Shown piece by piece: positions 1 through 11,969 of a stretch of DNA of 64,000 bases. A program made the translations under genes and the position numbers. The notes below the pieces were generated by a model. It was not told the origin of the DNA. It saw only the letters and a list, made by a program, of their open reading frames with translations, and ran no database searches. This DNA comes from Lithospermum erythrorhizon. Lineage: Eukaryota > Streptophyta > Magnoliopsida > Boraginales > Boraginaceae. The stretch is taken from the NCBI GenBank assembly GCA_019722365.1, contig JADFUC010000266.1:62001-126000 (forward strand), read 5' to 3'. Position 1 is the stretch's first letter. Each line of letters begins with the position of its first letter.

Positions 1-3000
1 AGATGCTCATCGTCTACATACATCGGAGCCGTATGCGATCCTCTATACTGAACTAATGGCTCTCATCAATCCACCGAAATAAGTTTTGCCCAAAAAGGGC
101 ATATTCACACTGATCGTGACATCTGCTATAATCGAAAACCTTCAAGTATCCTAATCGGGAAGTGGAGTTTCAGATACGGTTCTCGGCACATGACCCAACC
201 GCAAACGCCAAGTCCAAATGGGTTTAAGTCATTAGGGCTTATCTGCTTTAAGTTTAAAAAGTTGGTATGACTCCTAACTATCAAACGGTCCAGACCATTA
301 ATATTTTGGAAGTTGAGGCGTGTACCAAATACTACCCCATTCTTGGTGATCCTGTAAATTCATCTGATTCATTGAAATGAAACCCATCATTATATTCAAA
401 AATGTAAAACGGAAATAATATTCCTTCCCCGCAAACAGGTATATAGTAAACCCGGAGATAAGTTCAAAACAAGTGCCCAAGGAAAAATTTAAACCCGATA
501 TGGATCCTACCGCAACCTTCACAGCCATTCACCAGATCCATCTCAGTCTTCTACTCGACTTGAGTTCCTTCAGATATTATGACAAATATGAGAACCACAA
601 CCGTGTGTCTAGTATCCATTTAAGTAGAATGAAGTTGTACAAAACTTCAATGACATACATACCTTCAGCCGGTTATCGGTATTCATTCTTCTATCATTTA
701 TGAACTTCCCAGTCGAATTTCTCGAGTTGACCTAGGGTTCCCCACAATTATCCCTGTTGAACTTGGGGACTCGAACTCCTTGGCTTTGGCTAAACTTCTT
801 TCCTTCTTCTTGAATTTCTTCTTGTTTTCTGGGAACTCAAAAATGTATGAGAAGTTTAGTCTTACCCAGATTCGCCTGCAAGATTCGTGATCATCTTATG
901 CGCCTTATTTTAGAATCAAACTTGTGCATATAGCCAAAAGTTCATGACAAACTCCGAGAATTTGTCCTGAAAGAGACTCTGTGGACAGATTCCAGCTCTC
1001 AGACACTGGTGCCCAAGTGGGCGCTGAGGCCAATCGAATTAAGCCAATCATTTTAACGATATTAGTGCCTCGCGGCTCGTCTGCTCCCTACTATTTGCCC
1101 ACGAGAGCACAGCATCACCTTGCTTCCCTCGCTTAGCTTCCTTTCTCGAATAATTCCCTGTTGCCGTGTATATTCAGTATGCCAATTTTCATATTTAAAT
1201 TTGGGAACCATGGGTCCATATTGGCCAAGACGAGACATCGGGACATCCACACAAAGACGACTTGTGTTTCTGGGATCTCTTCATGGGAGGCACTATCATT
1301 AGGTTTTGAGGAACCCTGAAGTGTTCAATTTATTCAGCTTCCTCTCTTGTTTGAGAATACCTCAAATTTCGGTAGACCACTCAGCTTCTAAGTTTCCAGT
1401 TATTATATTCAAATTTTGCACTTTCTTCTGCTGCCGAAATGGGTTTAGTTTTTATGAGTAGTAGTAGCGGTATTAAAATTCTACAAGAACAGCAATAAAG
1501 AGCCAAATGTAATCCAAAGTATGGAAATCATTATCAGTGCTAAACATTTACATTAAATTGTAGTAAATACAATAACCAATAAATAGGTATTAGTATCAAG
1601 ACTCATTACACTTAGATCCATAAACGGCAACACTCAGAAATATTTTGAATCTAGTTATAATAGGTAGGTTATCAAACCACACTATGTAAACTCATATAAC
1701 TCTGTGTTTAAAGATAATATTCAAGAATTCGATTTCAGCCTCCCACAAACCAAGCAAGAAATGTTAATTAAACTAAAATTACTTGAAAACGATCATCCAA
1801 AAGCCCACAACGTTAGTGAAAGTTCAGCTTCAACATGATCCATTGTCATATCTAAGTGCAAAACTCAGAACACCTACCATCATCACAAGGTGTGTCCAGA
1901 TAATGCAACCATTTTCCCACACGTCTAAAATTGGCTCGACACGCCGCTAAATTTTAAGGCTCAGGGCGACATTATTACTTCGCTTTTATTTACCAGCGTA
2001 ATCGTAGCACATAATCAAGCATATGCACAACATGAAAAATAAAACAAGTAATGACATCTTGTAAGAGGCGATGCGATATGAATCTCAGAAGCCCTATTAC
2101 ATTTTCAAAACTTGAGTCTGCCAACATTTGGCCCTCATTATAATTTATCAGTTTTCCTCAAGTTTCCTAATCTCCAAGCCCGTCAATTATACCAAATACT
2201 TACATACTAATCCCAACTTAGACAGCATGCAAGCCAGGGAGAGAAACAAGAAAATTGTAAATAAAATAAAAATAATAAGACTCAAATGGTCATGCTACAA
2301 CAATACTGCACGTAATCTGAAAACACTCGTCATATCAATACACCTCCATTCCATCTCATAACAATATATATGGGCAAAACATTATTAAAAAAACAAATAA
2401 AATGCACTTAATGTCACATATGATAGTTTAAATGAAATGAGTTTCATTTCATGAATATTTAAAACTGAAATTAATAATTACTAACAAATTTTAAAACCAC
2501 AAAAAATAATTATATTACATAAATACATTTAGGTTTTCTAAAAAACGGACGAGACGAAATCTCCCCAATCATCAGCAAAACCACTGGACCGGCTACTCCA
2601 GGTATGACACGCGCCAGCCAGTGCCGCCATAGTACGGGCCAATGGGGCTACGGGCCCCGGTGGCCGGAACGCCCATTCGCACCGACGCTACCGAGGTCGC
2701 TCAGTAGTTCGGCGTCCGACATTTTTGTAATTCATTTCAGTTTCGCTTCCGTGACACTGCAACTCGTAAAAAACGATTTGGAGTGCTTAAAAAATTCAAA
2801 AATTCTGGATTTTTTGAACATCAACAATATCACATATATATTGTTTGTCGTCCAAGCTTAGCTTATATCAAAAACACTTCAGGTTTTTCGATGAACCTAA
2901 AAACAATCCAGAAATTCAACGAATTTTTTGAGTAGCAAAAATCAAAAATTCCAAAAACACTGGCATGAACCCTTAGTCAAGAACACACAGTTTAATTTAT

Positions 3001-3300
3001 GTAATTTTCTTTGAAATTTTTAAACCCTTTCACTTGTAAATCTAATGATTCACTCTCAAATTAAAATGCAAAATTAATCAATTTTAATCCCTTTCATTTC
3101 ATGAAACAATTAAAGAACTTCAAATAATTAAAATCAATACATGAAGATGATTCCAGCCATGTGAAACATATATTAGAAATGGGTTGATTTTTTCTAGTAT
3201 TACATATTCATCAAATTGAATATATAAAATCATGAAATAACTAAAAATTAACTAATAACTATGTCATCAACATTAATAATCAAACTAGGATAAAAATACA
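1..3300. other. Gene-free stretch, unassigned
   Basis: No exon with recognisable coding character was seen on either strand. The short open frames here resemble no family I know. Positions about 2590-2730 form an isolated GC-rich island inside AT-rich DNA. The rest is A/T-rich, with direct and inverted A/T words. It is probably decayed transposon sequence, but no domain supports that. Confidence 0.5.
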
Positions 3301-3309
3301 TTAAACTGA

Positions 3310-4299
3310 GTAGCCTCGAAAATATCGTTAGAATCTAGTATGAATTTAATCGTGATAAACACCAATTCATACATCCTTGGGATTCCTCAAAATAATGTAA
3401 ATTAATCATGTAAACATAAAATGACAAACGATGAATATAAGTGACACCCTACATTTCAACGGAAGCGGGATTTTAAAACTTTAATCTCACGAAAAGCCTC
3501 AGAAATTTCCAGATCCTCTCCAATATATTTAGTGCCCACACCGATTGCATGTCCTCTCTAGATTTGCCACACCAAGCAGGGAATCGAACCCAGAGCTCGA
3601 ATCCTTGCTGTAGTTTAGTGATTTAATGTGAATCTGAAGACGAAATCTCTCACCTCCTCTAGAGAGAGGGGCTGCTGCTATAGTATCTGAGGGTGGAGGC
3701 TTTTATGTAGAAACCTAATCCCCTGTAAATACCAAGTCCCAAAAATTCCACTCAAGTACAACTCGTTGTATAAAACCGCTTTTAACTCGCTAACTTAATT
3801 GGACTGCTATGAACTCTAATTAAATAATGAGTTACTAGTGAGTTGTTCTGCCGAATTAACTTAACAAAGCTCAATTAAAAATACTTAACGAGTCGTATCA
3901 TCAATAGCTTATCAGTATTATTCACACGATCTCTAATCATGAATTGATTAAACTTGCAAGTTTAACCAATTGGATGTTCATCAGATATATATTTGACAAT
4001 ATATAAATATCGAGAAATACATTTCTCAATATAAGTCTCAGCTTAATTTCATATTCAATAAAATATTATTCAATATCATCAGGATGCTGGTGGACCTTCT
4101 GAGTTCGGGGATAATAGTTGTATAATAATAATAATCGACCAATTATTATTACTGCAACGAAGCTAATGAGTAAAGATCTAGCACCGTCATGCAACCCCTT
4201 AAATTATCACGAACCTACCAGTAATAAATACATTGGCGTGAACACTAAAGTTCCAGAATCACATTTAAACTTTAAATGAATCGATACACAATTGTCGCA
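3310..4299 (-). repeat. LTR-like repeat R1, copy a (minus orientation)
   Basis: Read on the minus strand, this segment is colinear with 9943-10845 and with about 56697-57600. Shared landmarks, in order, are a TG start followed by a TGTGTATC-type word, a clustered ATT block leading into a TATTATACAAC-like word, a stretch rich in AATTAA/GTTAGTT words, and near the end a conserved word AAATTCATACTAGATTCTAA (minus strand of about 3331-3350), also found at about 10814-10833. Length near 1 kb and dispersed copies in both orientations fit solo LTRs or LTR fragments. A TATA-like, pyrimidine-rich section lies near 3655-3710. Exact ends were not fixed and no target duplication was identified. Confidence 0.55.
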
Positions 4300-4631
4300 G
4301 AACGGGCACAATAAAAAGTGGGAATCAATTCTCATTGATTTCCAACAATGAAACAAAAGTGAATGCCTAAGCAACGTTGCTCAGCCTAGCCTCTTCTTCC
4401 TCAACACCACCTGCAAAGTAGCATGAACTTTTGGCTAAATTCGGCTTCTAATAATGCAGCACTTCCCCTTCCAATACCTCCCCGACTATTTCATTAGAAC
4501 TATCACTTGGCCCCTGGCTACGATAAAGAGATCAAACCCGATATTGGCCACCCCTATCTCTGCTATCCTGGTATAATATACCTCAACCTCCGCATCCCCA
4601 ACTCCTGACTTAAGCAAAATTTAAAAGTAGC

Positions 4632-4991
4632 TCAAACGACAACGATGAAAAGCGATGGTATCAACTCTCTCTGGGGCCAGCCATTCAAGCTTCCTATTAT
4701 AACATTGTAGTGAAACCGCCGTAGAGTCAGCATTATGCCTTTATCCAATTGATAAACAAGACAGTAGTACGCCATAGCATCCGCACCTTCCATAAAAAAT
4801 CTGCACTTAGGACATATGCCTGCATTTATGTCCACCTTGATTCCACACCTTGGTTTGTTTCCTTTGACTTCCCAGCGTATATCCACACACCAATCCTCGC
4901 CGATCATAAATATTATTCCATCTGATATTGCCCTTCCAGGAACATATGCATTTTGTTGAATGCCCACAACCTTACTCAGAGTCTCTTTCAA
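4632..4991 (-). pseudogene. LINE reverse transcriptase fragment
   Basis: This open fragment of about 119 codons contains QNAYVPGRAISDGIIF, which matches the conserved QxAFVPGRxIxDNIL block of plant LINE reverse transcriptases just upstream of the palm core. The following residues (WEVKGNKPRCGIKVDINAG) resemble the expected K-D-xxK-A-D palm motif but are degraded. Catalytic YADD was not found. The fragment is inactive and part of the 4.4-7.6 kb LINE relic. Confidence 0.7.
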
Positions 4992-6379
4992 TCTGTTTGC
5001 AATTATAGTAGATATGATTTAGAGGTCACATTACAAATATGATATAGGCCTAAAGTATTTAACACATCTTTATGTCATCAAGTAGCCAGGTTTATGATTT
5101 TGGCATCAACGAGTAGCAAAAGAAATCTCTTTACACCCATCAATGTGTTGATCTTCCACCAATTGCATCCTTTGCAAAACCTGATAAAACCATCAGTCTG
5201 AAAGCGCTTCCTACTAAAAACTCAACATTACTCCTTTCCAACACCGGGCTTTTGTAAATCAGATTGTAAAATCTTCATTTTCCTAATGATGAAATGCTCT
5301 TTCTCATCTTTCAATATCAGATTTCATATAAGGCACACACTTCTTGGCAACAAAGAAGTTTTTATAGTACTCCACAATGATCCTCTTTACCTCCTCATAC
5401 TCTTCAACTAGGATACCATTACTATCTTGCATACTTGAGATTCTGTATTTTTTCATCAGATGGATTCCTGTATGGCGCTCATGTGGAACAAAACTACTTC
5501 CATCTTCGGCTCTCTAGTGCCCATTGCATTCTAGCTATTCCGGCCTCCTCAAGATCACATACAAATTTGCACCTACTGCCACATTAAATTCTCTTTGTCA
5601 ATAGCAGTGATCCTTGCATTACCTCAATACACGAAATATTACTAACCTCATCCAATTTATTTATTTCCTCCCTTGACTCGAACTAATGTTAGAAAAGGTA
5701 CTTCTTTTATTCAACTCTACCAGCCTCTTCTTAACTCTTTTTAATTTTAAAAACAAGTAGATATACATTCATATACCCAACTTTCCCCATAAAGATTCCT
5801 TCACACAATACTACCAAAAGCCTCATGCTTGCTCCAAAATTACTAATATTTAAAAGGCTTTGGTTCTGTTTCATCTCATATAATGTAATATCTAACATGA
5901 TGATCGATTCTGAGGATGTGCATCAACCAGTAAATTTATCAAACCATGTTTGATTACAAAGCACCCTATCTGTAGTTCCGAGCAACCCCTCCTTCCTAGC
6001 CTCCTATGACCACAAGATAAACACCGCTGTAATGTGGGTGCTCCACCACCATGTCCACATCCTTTACAAATTCATTAAAGGCCTCTATTAGCTTCAATAT
6101 CAGGGTTGCCCCCTCCAATCGACTCTAAAGCTAAGAGCACTTACTATATTGAAAACCTCACCCCCGCCATCCAAGCCTCATCAAGCCCACCTCACTAGCG
6201 TGTGCCCCCTCGTGAATAAACTCTCATCCTTGTCATTACCTGCCTATACAATCAGAGCATAAAATCTTAACTCCTATCATTCTCTAATTCTAAACATCTT
6301 CTGCCCAACATATAAAGTCAGCTGTATTCATCTTGCACTCAAACTTCATGTATCACCTGGGGTTCATAAATACATAACA

Positions 6380-6610
6380 CTAGTACCTATCTATTGGTAT
6401 AGTATTATGTGACACGCCATCCAGAGTATATATTACTTTTAAAGACACTATCTTGGCCATGTAATTAGTTCGAAAGTTTATTATTCTACGAATGCCATTG
6501 TAAATGTAAAATTTTTTATATTTTTTTAGTCCGAATTGTTTTTTAGGACAATTCATTCCCCTCACATTCCATATATGTCGATCTTCATGTAAAGGGATTT
6601 TCCATTTCAC
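6380..6610 (-). pseudogene. LINE ORF2 endonuclease start, fragment
   Basis: The frame contains WNVRGMNCPKKQ, the hallmark opening of the AP-type endonuclease domain in plant LINE ORF2 (family form WNVRGLNxPxKQ). The rest of the frame is not recognisable as endonuclease, so only the first strand of the domain survives. It lies upstream of the RT fragment and downstream of the ORF1-like piece, as expected for a LINE. Confidence 0.6.
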
Positions 6611-6959
6611 ACCCTAATACTACCTTAAGTCAGTTTTTTATTTGCCTCAATTCTCTAAGCTAATACCTAGTGCTGAGCCACCTTAAGAGACTCCTCCAAC
6701 ATTATTTGTATCATTTTTTGCATATCATATCCAAAAACAGCAAAACCGATTGTCCACATCTTCAAAGTAGTGAAGTAGGTAAAGTTGGACCCACTCTTAT
6801 CAACAATGTTATCATACCTCCTAAGTGGAGGAATATTTCTCTCCTCCTTCTCAATTATCACAACATTTTCACTATTTTGCCACTTCCAATTCCCACCTTA
6901 GGCTCTGCTCCTCCTAGCTTTCTACTCCCAAGCCTTCCACCCTCCCACAATCCTTTAAC

Positions 6960-7508
6960 TACTACCTCCACCGTATAAAATAATCATAGCCAAACAATTT
7001 ACAATACTGCAAACCGGGGTTTCCACTCACACCGATTTCTACAAAAACTCCTCCCCATTTTCATTCACAAAGAACAAATCTCGTGAATCCCCTCAACTCA
7101 ATCTCAACATAAATCCTTCGTGATAAGAAATTCTCACACATATATCCTCATATATTGCATTATCAACAAAGAGTGGATTTCCCGGATAACTACCTATCTT
7201 GCCGAACATCTTACCATTCCTGAACTGGAGACTCAAAACGGCACTCTTTGGAATCATATACAAAAGAATTGTCCAAACCCCCTTTCATATCCAGCTTTCT
7301 TCCGCAAAACCAAGGATTAAGAATCATTGATATCATGCAAAAAAATCCAAGATCCCTCCTCCATTATTCGGTCCTTTAGAGTCTTCTGCAAATTGAAATA
7401 AGAACATGCCTGAAGCAAGCTTAAAAACCTTTTCAAATCCAAACTCAATTCCATCATAAGCCCTCTTAAATCAATTACCCGCCTCCCAAAACTAAAGTTC
7501 AACCCCAT
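6960..7508 (-). pseudogene. LINE ORF1-like DUF4283 / zinc-knuckle relic
   Basis: Conceptual translation, with frame switches, gives the order typical of plant DUF4283 proteins. First come FSFGRRVIDL and a segment ending in EGSWIFLHD; then GSYPGNPLFVDNA; then YVEIEL; then EIGVSGNPGLQYCKLFGYD, which matches the VExxYEWKPxxCxxCxxxGH entry into the zinc knuckle. The match is inferred by eye across at least two frameshifts. Confidence 0.55.
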
Positions 7509-7620
7509 ACTAAACGCCAGAGTGGGATGATTCCCACCGATTGATTCTCGGAATCACATCACTGATTCAGGGAGGAGCTCTCACCACCGCCGCTTATCAC
7601 TCCTCCGGCGGAATATACAT

Positions 7621-8163
7621 ATGTTTCATAATGCTAGTTGTGTTTCTATAAAAATGAAAATATATTATGGGTATAAAAAAGAATATATAGTCAAGTAAAT
7701 TCAGTCTCAAAAATTGTTAAATACCTGTGATCAAAAATACGATTAGTACAAATGAATCTTTAATATATTTCATTGATTAAAATCTTAATAACTACACACA
7801 TTTATTGAAATTTATTCCCCAAACACCAAATCTATTTCTTTCTATGATATTCTACCACCAAAATCTAGAAATACATATTAAATATACTTGAATAAGTTAA
7901 TTCGGGCTATCATAAACAACAATGTTTCCTAACCATCTTTAGATTTTGAGATATCCAAATTGATCTGTAACCTGGTTTGACTTAAAACTAGAAAAACTGA
8001 TCTTCTTCAATTGACAATCCGCCACGATCACAATAAAATGATTTTATTATTAGCTCTTTTAGGGGAATAGTGCTCATTTATCTGATTGATTAATTTGTCA
8101 CTAATACTAAATAGAATCTAAATAGAAAAGATATATAAGAGTTTCATATAATATAATAGATTC

Positions 8164-8250
<87 letters not shown>

Positions 8251-9068
8251 TATATATATATACCTTATAAAAGTGTTAAATGATATAGGTGTTTCTTCCA
8301 TTTTTTTTAAAGATACATTTATGCCCTCATAATACTCATTAGACATTAATCTGCCAATGAATAATTTAATATGAAGTTAAAAGAATTACTACTTTTAATA
8401 ATAACAATTATTTTATGGTTGGATAAAATACTGAGAGTTTTATGTATTCTATATTATTATTTTAATATATTATTAATATTAAAATACAATATGAATAATA
8501 TTACAATGATATGCTACACCACATAAATAAAACGGTATAACGTTAGATTCCTTATTTTAAAATTAAACTCATAAACAAAAGATATTTGATTTAATGATTA
8601 AAATATTCATATTTATATAACTTCTAAAAAGTTTAGATAAAATGCCATCTTTTTTAGAGTTTTTATTAAGAATATATCAAGGCCTAACCAGCTATTAGGC
8701 TCCGAATGGCCCTTCGCATTAGCCCCCAAATGTAACACCTTCACTGAGGTAATATTATTAGCTTCACCTGAGGTCAGAAAGCCACAAAGGTCATATCTAC
8801 TGGGAACCAAGCTCGTAAAAAATCTGTATCATTTTTCTTCCTTATCTGTCTTTTTACTTTCAAGTTTCTTTTATTTCAGCTTATTATATACAGTTGTGTA
8901 ACACTCTCCTTAATGACTAATCATTCTCGAGTTTCTGGCTCATGATTAATCATCTAATTTATATCCACATATGTTGTTATTTCCGCCTATATTTGATTAA
9001 AACCCGAAAAAAGCTGTGTTTAATTTAAAATCTTATTCACCCCCCCAGCGTTATATTTAGGCCAAGCA
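7621..9068. other. AT-rich spacer, probable copia LTR end
   Basis: No gene was seen. The stretch contains the TA microsatellite at 8166-8262. Its last part (about 8990-9068) has a C-run followed by AGCGTTATATTTAGGCCAAGCA, which resembles the U5 end of copia LTRs directly before the primer-binding site. The LTR's 5' end could not be found. Confidence 0.4.
8166..8262. repeat. (TA)n microsatellite with two interruptions
   Basis: Nearly pure AT dinucleotide repeat of about 97 bp, broken by AAAAG and by single G substitutions. It is self-complementary and could extrude as a cruciform. Long frames of alternating Tyr/Ile across it are artefacts of the repeat. Confidence 0.95.
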
Positions 9069-9072
9069 ATGT

Positions 9073-9087
9073 TGGTATCGAAACCCG
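9073..9087 (+). other. Degenerate primer-binding site of a copia element
   Basis: TGGTATCGAAACCCG resembles the plant initiator-Met tRNA primer site TGGTATCAGAGCC and lies about 5 bases after an LTR-like CA end at 9068. The gag relic follows at once. This positional logic, more than the site itself, supports the call. Confidence 0.5.
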
Positions 9088-9099
9088 TGTTCTAATAAA

Positions 9100-11150
9100 G
9101 TTTAAAACTTTGGTAAACGATTATGGGTAGTAACGAGTTTACGGGAAAAGCGCCTCGAACCTTTGTGTCGTATGTAGGTCATCATCACAAAACCACCATC
9201 GCTTATGAATGGATCTCAAACTACTTCCACTATCAGTGCAACGCTTCAAGATCATGTTCCAACCATCGGTCATGCTCATTGAGGGTGATCATCACAAGGG
9301 TTCACTCATTCCTATTAAGTATCAAATTATCCATACTGAGCTTATAGGAAATCCTGACTATGGCTGGAACATTTGCGGAGAAGATTAAAGAGTTAGGTGC
9401 CGCCCCTAGCCGAGGCGCCAATCGGCGATAATGGATAACGCAGGAAGCATTTGACGCCACAAGTGGTCAGAACTCGTGAAGGTCGAGTTGAATTCCAAAA
9501 GCCATACATGTGCTTCATAATGCCATGTGTACGGGAAGAGTATGTCAAAGGATGCAAAATGGCCAAGGAAATATGAGACTTACTGAAATCGCCTAGCAAG
9601 TTAGTTCTGCAGCCAAAAGTTTAAGACCATGTTAGTTCGCTTTTTTTCACAGAGTATCAAAAAGTTTGAAATGCTGATGGGAGCCCATCAAGGACAGCTG
9701 CACCTCAAATGTTCAATATCATCAGCAACAACTTGGACTCTTATTTAAAAGATATTCTCCCCTAGAAGAACTGAAATTGGTCAGTTCGCGATCTCGCGCC
9801 GAGTTCGTCAAAAGGTACGTGCCATTAACGGCTTTAATATCAAGATTACTCCCCATCCATTGGTTCCTTGAAAGTCAAGAGCAAGATAGCTCAAACTGCT
9901 GGAAACCACAATGGAGAATTTAAACTTTTATTATGCCCGCTATGAGCACTTGTGTATCAATTCATTGCACGGCTATTGGTTAAATGTGATTACCGAACTT
10001 AGCGTTTCTTCACCTTAGTAATTGTATATTACTAGTGTGGGGTTCCTTTAAGATAATAATAGTAATTGGTCACATTATTATTATATATATATACAACCAT
10101 TATTATCTCAGCCTAGAAGGTCACAATATTAACGACAAGAATTTGTATTTCATGGGTATAGAAATTAAACCATACATTTGCTAATCAGTAGTGAGTCGAT
10201 TGGTGGGTTCAACGTATCATTCTTAATTGGGATTTTATGCATTGTAAAATATAATTGATGAATTGGCACTCAATTAATTGAAGGTCAATTGAATTTAAAT
10301 TCGGTAGTTAGTTGAGCTTGTTAGTAACTTGTTAGTTACCATTAACAACAATCATAGTCATTGACTTTACTTAACTTAATTAAATTAATCTGGCTCTGCT
10401 CATTAAGCTTATTCATACAGGCTTGGACCAGATATATAAGGTAAGTAAACTTATTAGGTTTTCAACATATAGCTAACATATGTTTCTTGAAATGAAAACA
10501 AAACCAGCCTCTCCCTCCATTTTTCCTTTTCTCTCATATTAAATATCAAGGAAGAATTGAAAATTCTTCCCCTTGATTCTTTTCATCCAATCAAATCCAT
10601 GTTCTAGCAAAACACAAATGTAGGATTCAACCTCTCAAACTGTAGGTAATTCTACATCTTCAAGTGCTCAATCCATGGAATTCAAAGGGAGGCTTCAGAA
10701 AGATTTTAAATATATCTCCCGCCGCATCTCTCAAGTGTGTGTTTTAGATACACACTATATCATTTTTGAGGGATCCTGGATGTATGGGGAATTCCTGGGG
10801 CGATCACAAATGAAATTCATACTAGATTCTAACAAAAACAAGGCTCGAGTATCGAGAAACAAAAAAAGTCAATGGTTTTGTGGCGCCTAAAGTCAAAAAG
10901 TTATTAGAAAGAGATTGATTTAGTGATGACGTAGGACACAACTATGTTTGCTCGAAAATACAGTTTCTAAAAATACCGCTGTAGTTAACAAGGATGATTT
11001 TCATGCACTCTTAGAGTCAAATAAGTATTATAACTTGGGCGAAAGGAAGTACGAAGGCAAGTATAAGAGGAAAATTTAAGGAGCTAAGATATTTTGAATG
11101 CAACAAGTCTAAGCATTCAAGATGAATCGTCTCCCCGCCTTGCTTAAGTC
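9100..11150 (+). mobile_element. Ty1/copia gag relic, split by R1b
   Basis: Downstream of the PBS-like site, broken plus-strand frames resemble a UBN2-type copia gag. The strongest part is MFNIISNNLDS (about 9710-9742), matching the MFxxIxNxLxxLGK region, then a GSLKVKSKI-like segment near 9870 (family form GSLKVHE). After the R1b repeat, a zinc-knuckle-like YFECNKSKHSR appears at about 11088-11120 (family CxxCxxxGHxxxxC, first Cys and His context degraded). Stops and frameshifts occur throughout, and no protease, integrase or RT was found. Only the 5' third of the element remains. Confidence 0.6.
9943..10845 (+). repeat. LTR-like repeat R1, copy b, inserted in copia gag
   Basis: This segment is colinear with the minus-strand repeat at 3310-4299 and with 56697-57600. 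It opens with TG and TGTGTATC at 9951, has the ATT-rich middle with TACAACCATTATTATC, and near its end carries AAATTCATACTAGATTCTAA (about 10814-10833). Gag-like sequence lies on both sides, so R1b probably transposed into an older copia element. The 3' boundary is approximate. Confidence 0.55.
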
Positions 11151-11189
11151 GTCTCAAGCAAGAAGTACGCAATAACGCTTACTGAATCC

Positions 11190-11520
11190 GAAAAGCGAAT
11201 CCGACTGGCAGGTATAATAACGCAAAAAGTCTCATGGCAAGACTCTATGGTGGTACCTCTTGACTCTAACTCCTATAATGGTTGTTAGAAGTTTCCTTTC
11301 AAAAAATTGTTTAAAAGGAACAAAAAACTTTCAAAAATAAACAAAGCTGCTTGCTAAAACTACTTCTCTTGAACTGGGAAAGACGAACCGAAGTCGAATC
11401 CGACCCCAAGTGGGAGGCTACGCAGAATGCAGTCTCATGGCACAAGCTTCCTCCGCGCGGTGGTACCTCTTGACTCTTAACCTCCCCGGAGGGAGACGGT
11501 GTGCCTGTTGCCATTGGGGA
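11190..11520. repeat. Imperfect direct repeat pair
   Basis: Two blocks, about 11195-11275 and 11390-11485, share the same ordered words: AATCCGAC near the start, AGTCTCATGGCA in the middle, and GGTGGTACCTCTTGACTCT near the end. The second copy is longer and more GC-rich. It looks like a local duplication in retroelement-derived DNA; no coding role was found. Confidence 0.7.
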
Positions 11521-11731
11521 ACACCAGGAAGCTCCTATAAGCGAAGTTGATAACTATATGAGTCGTTGTAGAGTTTTGAAAAATTATTTTAAAAAAAGAG
11601 AGAGAAGTGTTTCTTTCTCTTTTTATTTGAACTAAAACTAAATTGTTCCTTCCAAATGAAAATAATTACAAATAGGTCATTATGTCTTTCATAAAGATGA
11701 TAATACAACATATACACATCATTAATTAATA

Positions 11732-11966
11732 CTCCATCCATTCCAATTTATCAGATTTGCTTTCGAGTTAAAAAATAATCATATTGGGGTGGAGTAATAT
11801 TATTAATTACCTCAAAAAGTACTTTATCAAAGAACGCTTTTAATTAAGAAAAATAAAAATTACTTTATTAAGTGAGAAAAAGCATCAAGATAGAATCGAT
11901 TGAAACTTTTACGAAAAGGAAATGAAAAATTTTGTTACATGATCAATTAAATTTGAACGGAGGAAG
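11732..11966. mobile_element. Stowaway-type MITE
   Basis: Element of about 235 bp flanked by TA. The left end CTCCATCCATTCCAATTT and the inverted right end CTTCCTCCGTTCAAATTT are good matches to each other and to the Stowaway (Tc1/mariner) consensus CTCCCTCCGTTCC. The interior is AT-rich and non-coding. It is a non-autonomous element. Confidence 0.75.
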
Positions 11967-11969
11967 TAT

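Larger units (their letters stand above)
4400..7620 (-). mobile_element. LINE (non-LTR retrotransposon) relic
   Basis: Three pieces in the correct 5' to 3' order for a plant L1-type LINE lie on the minus strand: an ORF1-like DUF4283 region (about 7508-6960), an ORF2 endonuclease start with WNVRGMNCPKKQ (about 6571-6536), and a reverse-transcriptase block with QNAYVPGRAISDGIIF (near 4950-4900). Frames are broken by many stops. The distance from endonuclease to RT is shorter than in an intact element, so there has been internal deletion as well as decay. A GC-rich leader at 7560-7616, just upstream of ORF1, may mark the 5' end. Domain identity rests on remembered motif patterns and was not searched. 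Confidence 0.7.

Noticed and set aside
3560..3600. tRNA-like B box (GGTTCGATTCC on the minus strand)
   Set aside because: No cloverleaf, A box or anticodon arm could be drawn; the word lies inside the R1a repeat.
8107..8346. Frame with alternating Tyr and Ile
   Set aside because: Produced by the TA microsatellite.
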